A stretch of 38,180 nt of DNA from Paraburkholderia antibiotica (GTDB lineage: Bacteria; Pseudomonadota; Gammaproteobacteria; Burkholderiales; Burkholderiaceae), in contig NZ_JABBFZ010000037.1 in NCBI RefSeq assembly GCF_012927125.1, positions 1-38,180 on the forward strand, written 5' to 3'. The notes under the pieces are model-generated. The model was given only the letters and a program-made list of their open reading frames with translations, made no database searches and was not told where the DNA came from. The translations under genes were made by a program, and so were the position numbers. Within the stretch, counting starts at the first letter, position 1. Each line of letters begins with the position of its first letter. Below are positions 31,981-38,180 of this stretch, piece by piece.

Positions 31981-33183
31981 ATGAATGGCCTGCTTGCAAT
32001 CGCGAACCGGCACATCGACGAGATCGCCGCGATTCGACGCGACATCCACGCGAACCCGGAACTCGGCTTCGAAGAACGCCGAACGTCGGGCATCATTGCT
32101 TCAAAACTGCAGGAATGGGGTATCGACGTGACGCAGGGCATCGCCCAGACCGGCGTGGTGGGAACCATCAGGGGAAAACGCCCTGGCTCCCGCTCGATTG
32201 GCCTGCGTGCCGACATGGATGCACTGGCCATGTGCGAATTCAATTCGTTTGCGCACACATCGACGATCCCGGGCCGAATGCACGCATGCGGACACGATGG
32301 GCATACCGCCATGCTCCTCGGCGCGGCGCAGGCGCTTGCCGAACATCCCGACTTCGCGGGAACCGTCCACGTGATCTTTCAGCCGGCCGAAGAGGGACGC
32401 GGTGGAGCGCTCGCCATGATGGGCGACGCGTTGTTCGAGCGTTTCCCATGCGACCGCATATTTGGCATGCATTCCTACCCCGTGCTGCCGCTCGGCAAGT
32501 TCGGCATCAGAAAAGAAGCCATGATGGCCGCCTCGGGGCGCTTCCAGGTGGAGTTCACCGGCTCGGGAGGGCATGGCGGCGCAAGCCCGCATACGTCGGT
32601 CGATCTCAGCGTGGTCGCCGCGCATTTCCTGCTTGCACTGCAGACCATTGTCGGCCGGAACGTGCCTCCGCTGGAGACCGCGATCATCAGTGTGGGGCAC
32701 ATCGGCGCGGGCGATCCGAATGCACTGAATGTCATCCCCGCCAAACTGCAGATTTCGGGAACCATGCGCGCCTTCACAGCTGAAGTGCAGGAACTGATCG
32801 AGACACGGATCACCGCGCATGCCAAAGCGTTTGCGCAAAGCGAAGGTGCGAGCGCCGACGTCAAATGCTGGTGGCTCTCGGAGCCGCTCATCAACGATTC
32901 TGATGCAACGGATAGCGCACTCGCGGCAGCCATCGACGTGGCAGGCGTCGACGCTGTAATCGGCAACCATCCTCGCGTCACGGCCGGCGAGGATTTCGCG
33001 AGCATGATGCGCATGCGCCCCGGCGCCTATGTGTTGATCGGGAACGGTCGCCATGAAGGTGACGGCGGCGGCAACGTTCACACGCCGCGCTACGATTTCA
33101 ACGACCAGGCACTGCCCTTGGGGATTGCGTACTGGCTGTCGATTGTGAACAAGGAACTCGACGGCAGGATGGGAGCCGCATGA
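31981..33183 (+). CDS. M20D amidohydrolase (hippurate hydrolase / N-acyl-L-amino acid hydrolase family)
   Basis: This 400-residue metalloenzyme cleaves an N-acyl or amide bond from an amino acid in the cytoplasm. Metal ligands and catalytic residues are visible: GRMHACGHDGHTAML with Cys103 and His105, FQPAEEGRGGA with Glu137/Glu138, FGMHSYP with His164, and a late His in NVHTPRYDF. The dimerisation insert HGGASPHTSVDLSVVA is present. ATG 31981 follows an AAGGAG ribosome site. Its TGA overlaps the ATG of the threonine aldolase gene by 4 bases (ATGA), a strong sign of a joint function, such as freeing a beta-hydroxy amino acid that the aldolase then cleaves. Confidence 0.87.
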   Translation: MNGLLAIANRHIDEIAAIRRDIHANPELGFEERRTSGIIASKLQEWGIDVTQGIAQTGVVGTIRGKRPGSRSIGLRADMDALAMCEFNSFAHTSTIPGRMHACGHDGHTAMLLGAAQALAEHPDFAGTVHVIFQPAEEGRGGALAMMGDALFERFPCDRIFGMHSYPVLPLGKFGIRKEAMMAASGRFQVEFTGSGGHGGASPHTSVDLSVVAAHFLLALQTIVGRNVPPLETAIISVGHIGAGDPNALNVIPAKLQISGTMRAFTAEVQELIETRITAHAKAFAQSEGASADVKCWWLSEPLINDSDATDSALAAAIDVAGVDAVIGNHPRVTAGEDFASMMRMRPGAYVLIGNGRHEGDGGGNVHTPRYDFNDQALPLGIAYWLSIVNKELDGRMGAA

Positions 33184-34223
33184 ACGCCATCGTGGATCTC
33201 AGGAGCGACACGGTTACGCGGCCCACCGCGGCCATGTACGAAGCGATGATACGAGCGCCGGTTGGCGACGACACGTACGGAGAAGATCCGACGGTCAATG
33301 CGCTTCAGGAACGCATCGCCGGCATGCTCGGTTTCGAAGCCGCCCTTTTCGTTCCTACCGGTACCCAGAGCAACCTGTGCGCGCTGCTGGCGCACTGCGG
33401 GCGAGGCGACGAATACCTTGTCGGCCAGATGGCTCACTGCTATCGCTGGGAAGGTGGAGGTGCAGCCGTGCTCGGTAGCATCCAGCCGCAGCCGATCGAA
33501 CATGCCGCAGACGGGACGCTCGCGCTTTCGCGCATCGTGGAGGAAATCAAACCTCGCAATGAACACTTTGCGACAACCCGCCTGCTGGCACTCGAGAACA
33601 CGCTGGGTGGTCGCGTAATACCGGAGTACTACCTCAAGGCGGCGACCGAACTTGCGGCTCAGCATGGCCTGTCTAGCCATCTCGACGGCGCAAGACTATT
33701 CAACGCCGCGGTGGCTCAGGCTGCCTTCAGTGGGTTGCGGCCGGAGATCGAAGCACGCAACATCGCAAGCTATTTCGATTCGGTATCGGTGTGCTTCAGC
33801 AAGGGACTCGGTGCGCCTGCCGGCAGCGCCCTGTGCGGGAGTGCCGACTTCATCGCACGGGCGCGACGCATTCGCAAGGTCGCTGGCGGCGCGATGCGGC
33901 AAGCCGGCGTTCTGGCGGCAGCGGCTCATTACGGCCTCGATCATCACATCGAGCGACTCGCGGATGACCACCGGCTCGCAAAGCGTCTGTTCAAAGGACT
34001 CTCCGGACTGGCGAACGCGAGCGTCGAGGCGCCCGATACCAACATGGTGTTTCTGGAGCTTCGTGGACGCGCAAGCAAGCATGTCGACAAACTGGTACGA
34101 CATCTCGCGCAACACGGGATTGTCACGACCAGTCACTATCGGCTGCGCCTCGTGACGCACATGGATGTCGGCGAAGACGACATCACGCGCGCTGTCGGGT
34201 TGATACGCGAGTTTCTTGAGTAA
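33180..34223 (+). CDS. ltaE: Low-specificity L-threonine aldolase
   Basis: This 347-residue PLP enzyme cleaves threonine, allo-threonine or other beta-hydroxy amino acids to glycine and an aldehyde. It begins with the typical VDLRSDTVTRPTAAMYEAM, has GDDTYGEDPTVNALQERIA, the PLP-contact HLDGARLFNAA with Asp169, and the PLP lysine at residue 208 in VCFSKGLGAPAGS. It is translationally coupled to the upstream M20 gene by an ATGA overlap. Acceptor substrates beyond threonine, for example phenylserine-like compounds, are possible given the acyl-amino-acid hydrolase partner. Confidence 0.9.
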   Translation: MNAIVDLRSDTVTRPTAAMYEAMIRAPVGDDTYGEDPTVNALQERIAGMLGFEAALFVPTGTQSNLCALLAHCGRGDEYLVGQMAHCYRWEGGGAAVLGSIQPQPIEHAADGTLALSRIVEEIKPRNEHFATTRLLALENTLGGRVIPEYYLKAATELAAQHGLSSHLDGARLFNAAVAQAAFSGLRPEIEARNIASYFDSVSVCFSKGLGAPAGSALCGSADFIARARRIRKVAGGAMRQAGVLAAAAHYGLDHHIERLADDHRLAKRLFKGLSGLANASVEAPDTNMVFLELRGRASKHVDKLVRHLAQHGIVTTSHYRLRLVTHMDVGEDDITRAVGLIREFLE

Positions 34224-34579
34224 GGCAATCTGCACGGATCAAAGCTGCAGCCGTGGAAACAGACGGACCGCGAAGAAAAGGGCGAGCAATCGTGAGGACA
34301 AGCATTAACCTCGCTGGGCTTCCGTGCAGACCTTCCCGGAACAGCTTCGCGCGGAGGGTTTTGGCAATCACCTCATGGACGCCGACATTCCCGGGTATCG
34401 CGGCATGTCGGCATCCACTTTTTTCAATCATGGCCGAAAGCGACGCCTGTTCATCGCCCCGTCATCATGTTTGATTCCCGCCCCTATCGATGCACACTCG
34501 CAGCGCCAGCGGCGTTGATCTCCCTTGTACGACACATCGGCCAACGCGGGTGATCAAGGCCCGGTTAGAGAAAACGAAC
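34224..34579. other. Non-coding spacer between convergent ltaE and the E1 gene
   Basis: Several short open frames exist on both strands but none has a ribosome site, family similarity or neighbour linkage. No clear intrinsic terminator is seen. Confidence 0.4.
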
Positions 34580-37306
34580 TTACCGCTCCCACGAAGCCGC
34601 ACCGCCAGCTATGTCCTTGCCGTACCGTTGACGTGCCTCACCTGCAAGAGCCAACTCGACCTCACCTTCGTCCGCAAGCGCCTTCAATGCAGCGATCACG
34701 ATCGACGCGCGGTCCACCTCGAAGAATTCACGCAACGCCTGACGGGTATCGCTTCGCCCAAAACCATCCGTACCGAGCGTCACGTAGCGACGTGGCACAT
34801 AGGCCCGAACCAGTTCCGGCACCGCACGCACATAGTCCGTCGCGGCAACCACAGGCCCCGCCGAAGCATCGAGCACCGCGGTGAGATAAGGCACCCGTGA
34901 CGCTTCGCCGAAACGCGCTGCACGTTCGGTTGCCATACCGTCCCGCTGCAACTCGGTGAAGCTCGTCACGCTCCACACCGCTGCCGTAATACCCCAGTCG
35001 TCCTTAAGCATCCGCTGTGCAGCAATCACCTCACCAAGGATCGCACCGGAGCCGAGCAACTGAACGCGGGGTGCTTCCTCCGATTCGACCGGCAACCGAT
35101 GAATACCCTTGAGAATGCCCTCGCGCAATGCCTGCGGATTGCCTTGCGGCGCCGACGGCTGCGCGTAGTTCTCGTTCATCACGGTCACGTAGTAGAACAC
35201 GTCGTGCTGATGCTCGACCATCTCGCGCATGCCTTCGTCGACAATCGCCGCGACCTCATACGCAAAGGCCGGGTCATAGGCGCGGCAATTGGGAATCGTC
35301 GAAGCCGCCAGGTGGCTCGTGCCATCCTGATGCTGCAGGCCTTCGCCACCGAGCGTCGTCTTGCCCGACGTCGCGCCGATCAGAAAGCCTCGCGCCCGCT
35401 GATCGGCCGCTGCCCAGATCAGATCGCCGATACGCTGGAAACCGAACATCGAGTAGTAGATATAGAACGGCAGCAACGGCAGGTCGTGCACGCTGTACGA
35501 GGTTGCCGCAGCCACCCACGACGACACGGCGCCCGCTTCCGAAATACCCTCTTCGAGAATCTGCCCTTTGGTGTCCTCGCGGTAATAGAGCATAGAACCG
35601 AGGTCCTCGGGTTCATACAGCTGCCCGAGCGGCGAATAGATGCCGACCTGACGGAACATGTTGGCCATGCCGAAGGTGCGCGCCTCGTCGGCGACGATCG
35701 GCACCACGCGCGGACCGATCTCGCCATCCTTCAGCAGCGCGGTCAGCATGCGCACCAGCGCCATCGTCGTGGACATCTCGCGGTCGCCCGCTTCCAGCGC
35801 GAATTGCCCCCAGGTTTGCATCGAAGGGACGGTCAGCCCCTTCGATGCGACTTTCCGCCTTCTGGGCAGATAGCCCCCGAGTGCCGCCCGGCGTGCATGC
35901 AGGTACTGCATTTCCGGGCTGTCTGCTGCTGGCTTATAAAAACGAAGTTGCTCGACGTCGTCATCGGAGAGCGGCAGGCGGAAGCGGTCGCGAAACGCCT
36001 TCAGGTCGTCGAAGTCGAGCTTTTTCTGCTGGTGCGTGGTCATCCGGCCCTGCCCCGCCGTGCCCATGCCGAAGCCTTTCATCGTCTTCGCGAGAATGAC
36101 CGTCGGCTGGCCGCGATGCGCAAGTGCCTTCGCGTACGCAGCGTGAAGCTTGCGCACGTCGTGGCCGCCGCGGCGCAGGCGGTCGATGTCGTCGTCGGAG
36201 AGTTGCGCGGCGAGCGCCGCAAGCTCGGGATTCTGGCCGAAGAAACGTTCGCGGTTATAGGCGCCGTCATTGGCCGAGAAGGTCTGAAACTGACCGTCGA
36301 CCGTATGCGCGAACGCGCGCACCAACTCCCCCGCACGATCGCGCTCGAACAGCGCGTCCCAGTCGGAGCCCCAGATCACCTTGATCACGTTCCAGCCGGC
36401 ACCGGCGAAGTGCGCTTCGAGTTCGTCGATAATGCGGCCATTGCTGCGCACGGGGCCGTCGAGCCGCTGCAGATTGCAGTTGATCACGAACACGAGGTTG
36501 TCGAGCCCTTCGCGCGCGGCCAGCGAAAGCGCCCCGGTCGATTCCGGTTCGTCCATCTCGCCGTCGCCGAAAAAACCCCACACCTTGCGGCCTTCGGTAT
36601 GCTTGAGTCCACGGTTCTGCAGATAGCGCATGAAGCGCGCCTGGTAGATCGAATTGATCGGGCCGATGCCCATCGAGCCAGTCGGAAACTGCCAGAAATC
36701 CGGCATCAGCCACGGATGCGGATACGAGCACAAGCCCGGGCCGCCGATCTCGCGGCGGTAGTGCTGCAGGTTCTCCTCGCTCAGGAACCCTTCGAGATAA
36801 GCCCGCGCATACACGCCCGGCGACGAGTGCGGCTGGAAATACACGAGGTCGCCCCCCGTCCCCTCGGCCGCCCCCGGTGCCCCCGCCCGAAAGAAATGAT
36901 TGAAGCCCACTTCGAACAGATCCGCCGCCGATGCGTAGCTCGCGATATGACCGCCGAGCTCGCCATACGCCTTGTTCGCGCGCACCACCATTGCCAGCGC
37001 ATTCCAGCGCAACGCGGCGGCGAGCCGCTCTTCGAGTTCGAGATTGCCGGGGTAACGCGGCTGCTGGTCGAGCGGAATCGTATTGACGTAAGGCGTGATG
37101 CGCGCGCGGGACGACTCCATCCCCACCGACAACACATGCGCCGCGAGCCGGTCGAACAGATACTGCGCGCGGTCCTTGCCGACCTGCGCGATGACGCCGT
37201 CGAGGGCATCGATCCATTCACGCGTTTCTTCGGGATCCGAATCATTCTGTTCGATGACTCGTCCCAATGATCGCATCTGTTCGCCACCGCTATATAAGTT
37301 CGTCAT
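34580..37306 (-). CDS. Homodimeric 2-oxo acid dehydrogenase E1 (AceE/MdeB type)
   Basis: This 908-residue protein is the thiamine-diphosphate E1 of the homodimeric pyruvate dehydrogenase type. The ThDP motif begins GDGEMDEPESTGA at 248 and ends NCN at 276-278; YFQPHSSPGVYARAYLEGFL, GFGMGTAGQGRMTTHQQKKL and MFGFQRIGDLIWAAADQRAR are family landmarks. No E2 (aceF) or E3 (lpd) gene adjoins it. Instead an Lrp-type regulator is divergent, as in mde loci where MdeB acts on 2-oxobutyrate from methionine or threonine breakdown. It may therefore be a second, regulated E1 for 2-oxobutyrate that borrows the housekeeping E2/E3. ATG 37276 (after GGTGG) is an alternative start. Substrate is inferred. Confidence 0.85.
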   Translation of the reverse strand: MTNLYSGGEQMRSLGRVIEQNDSDPEETREWIDALDGVIAQVGKDRAQYLFDRLAAHVLSVGMESSRARITPYVNTIPLDQQPRYPGNLELEERLAAALRWNALAMVVRANKAYGELGGHIASYASAADLFEVGFNHFFRAGAPGAAEGTGGDLVYFQPHSSPGVYARAYLEGFLSEENLQHYRREIGGPGLCSYPHPWLMPDFWQFPTGSMGIGPINSIYQARFMRYLQNRGLKHTEGRKVWGFFGDGEMDEPESTGALSLAAREGLDNLVFVINCNLQRLDGPVRSNGRIIDELEAHFAGAGWNVIKVIWGSDWDALFERDRAGELVRAFAHTVDGQFQTFSANDGAYNRERFFGQNPELAALAAQLSDDDIDRLRRGGHDVRKLHAAYAKALAHRGQPTVILAKTMKGFGMGTAGQGRMTTHQQKKLDFDDLKAFRDRFRLPLSDDDVEQLRFYKPAADSPEMQYLHARRAALGGYLPRRRKVASKGLTVPSMQTWGQFALEAGDREMSTTMALVRMLTALLKDGEIGPRVVPIVADEARTFGMANMFRQVGIYSPLGQLYEPEDLGSMLYYREDTKGQILEEGISEAGAVSSWVAAATSYSVHDLPLLPFYIYYSMFGFQRIGDLIWAAADQRARGFLIGATSGKTTLGGEGLQHQDGTSHLAASTIPNCRAYDPAFAYEVAAIVDEGMREMVEHQHDVFYYVTVMNENYAQPSAPQGNPQALREGILKGIHRLPVESEEAPRVQLLGSGAILGEVIAAQRMLKDDWGITAAVWSVTSFTELQRDGMATERAARFGEASRVPYLTAVLDASAGPVVAATDYVRAVPELVRAYVPRRYVTLGTDGFGRSDTRQALREFFEVDRASIVIAALKALADEGEVELALAGEARQRYGKDIAGGAASWER

Positions 37307-37458
37307 GGTTCAACGCCAGGAGGAAGAGGTTCAACTGGTGAGAGGTTCGATACATGTTAGCCATCCATGCACAAAATAAGCCTCTCATTTGCTTGCGATC
37401 CGACGATGCGGTAGTGTATTTATTCCGGAAATCCGCTTCTCCACGGAATATTTCATCC
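37307..37458. promoter_or_regulatory. Divergent promoter region of the E1 and Lrp genes
   Basis: This 152-base gap separates the two divergent starts and has A/T-rich segments near 37370-37385 and 37416-37426 suited to promoters. It should contain Lrp-type binding sites. I see no single clear consensus. Confidence 0.4.
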
Positions 37459-37986
37459 ATGACTACGCCCCCCCGCCGACTCGACCGCATCGACATCGGC
37501 ATCCTCAGCCAGTTGCAGCAGAACGCCCGCATCACGAATTCGGAACTGGCGCGCTCGGTCAACCTGTCGCCGACGCCGTGCTTCAACCGCGTCCGCGCAC
37601 TCGAGAAGCTGGGTCTGTTCAAGCAGCAGGTCACGTTGCTGAACCCGGAACCGCTGGGCCTGCGGATCAACGTGTTCATTCAGATCAGTCTGGAAAAGCA
37701 GATCGAAAACGCGCTGCAACGCTTCGAGCAGGCGATCTCGGAGCGTCCGGAGGTGATGGAGTGCTATCTGATGACGGGCGACGCGGACTACCTGCTGCGC
37801 GTCGTCATGCCGGACATGCATACGCTGGAGCGCTTTATCCTCGATCATCTGACCAAGATTCCGGGCATCTCGAACATCCGTTCGAGCTTTGCGCTCAAGC
37901 AGGTCCGCTACAAGACGGCGCTGCCGTTGCCCGCCTCGGGACTGACGCTGGTCGATCCTGACGACGTCGCGACGGACTGGCGCTAG
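37459..37986 (+). CDS. Lrp/AsnC-family regulator
   Basis: This 175-residue regulator has the AsnC-type helix-turn-helix (LDRIDIGILSQLQQNARITN, then SELARSVNLSPTPCFNRVRA) and a C-terminal RAM ligand domain (YLMTGDADYLLRVVMPDMHT then LERFILDHL). It is divergent from the E1 gene, 152 bases apart, and most likely activates it in response to an amino acid. The size is at the long end for the family because of a short C-terminal tail. ATG 37459 is set by family alignment. The pair resembles the mdeR-mdeB arrangement known from Pseudomonas methionine catabolism, but no methionine gamma-lyase gene is present in the window. Confidence 0.88.
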   Translation: MTTPPRRLDRIDIGILSQLQQNARITNSELARSVNLSPTPCFNRVRALEKLGLFKQQVTLLNPEPLGLRINVFIQISLEKQIENALQRFEQAISERPEVMECYLMTGDADYLLRVVMPDMHTLERFILDHLTKIPGISNIRSSFALKQVRYKTALPLPASGLTLVDPDDVATDWR

Positions 37987-38141
37987 GTGGGCATACGGCC
38001 CACATGCCGGTACCGTATTCCAGGCCGTCTACTCATGCCCGGTACAATCGGAACAGAAGTGGGCGCGCAAATTCGGACGGTCGGATAAGTGGAACGCTCG
38101 GGGCCTGAGCCGGCGATAATGCCGACAAAGGAACCAGGAAG

Positions 38142-38180
38142 ATGACGAAGAGAACCCGACGGACGCACTCAGCCGCGTTC
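38142..38180 (+). CDS. Probable IS3-family transposase OrfA, first 13 residues
   Basis: ATG 38142, after AGGAAG, opens MTKRTRRTHSAAF before the window ends. This matches the usual start of OrfA of IS3-family elements (M-x-KRTRRxHSxxF). Only 13 residues can be seen, so the call is tentative. The preceding 37987-38141 contains no gene and should hold the left end of the element, but I could not identify the terminal repeat. Confidence 0.5.
   Translation, partial: MTKRTRRTHSAAF

Noticed and set aside
34183..34518. Several short frames between ltaE and the E1 gene
   Set aside because: None has a ribosome site, family similarity or conserved context; recorded as spacer.
35099..37270. A 723-residue open frame on the plus strand
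   Set aside because: It lies wholly antisense to the E1 gene, is Arg/His-rich as expected for the complement of GC-rich coding DNA, and shows no family motif.

Overview
The window reads as accessory-rich DNA from a Burkholderiaceae bacterium, most likely Paraburkholderia, Caballeronia or Burkholderia. The evidence is the high GC content with strong third-position bias, a hopanoid-pathway HpnH, Gram-negative trimeric porins of the Burkholderia type, many LysR, GntR and Lrp regulators beside small catabolic operons, and IS5, IS6 and IS3 type transposase pieces. No rRNA, tRNA or CRISPR array is visible. The species call is inference.

Layout. 1-49: start of an IS5-type transposase leaving the window. 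100-2150: small genes in tandem, two with the SFHD motif of Imm50-like immunity proteins, then two paralogous short genes and a broken third copy. 2278-3843: hpnH with an extra C-terminal domain. 4097-5278: a broken amidohydrolase joined to a broken LysR gene. 5360-8869: a sulfide detoxification locus with sqr and a persulfide dioxygenase on the minus strand, divergent from a peroxiredoxin and a BigR/SqrR-like ArsR repressor. 9043-10123: a two-gene operon of unknown role, one product carrying an MbcA/ParS-like domain. 10401-10551: IS5-type relic. 10665-14425: MFS transporter, sulfatase and GntR/UTRA regulator, with a shared 16-base operator candidate before the sulfatase and the regulator.

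14725-17320: porin relic, a DUF1932-type dehydrogenase and a dicarboxylate/amino acid symporter whose substrate-site Arg is Thr. 17930-18597: an IS6-type transposase broken into two oppositely oriented halves. 18602-25312: a long minus-strand amino-acid/nitrogen cluster (polar amino acid ABC importer, ureohydrolase, asparaginase, aspartase), with a divergent LysR at 25424. 26330-27071: decayed GGDEF gene. 27455-29805: porin and divergent LysR. 30262-34223: MHS-type MFS transporter, M20 amidohydrolase and threonine aldolase. 34580-37986: a lone homodimeric pyruvate dehydrogenase-type E1, divergent from an Lrp regulator, an arrangement like mde loci. 38142 onward: probable start of an IS3-type OrfA.

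Taken together the region is a set of self-contained nutrient-scavenging modules (sulfate esters, sulfide, asparagine/aspartate/guanidino compounds, N-acyl amino acids, 2-oxo acids), each with its own regulator, separated by transposon scars and gene fragments. The least explained parts are the immunity-like array at the left end and the two-gene operon at 9043-10123.
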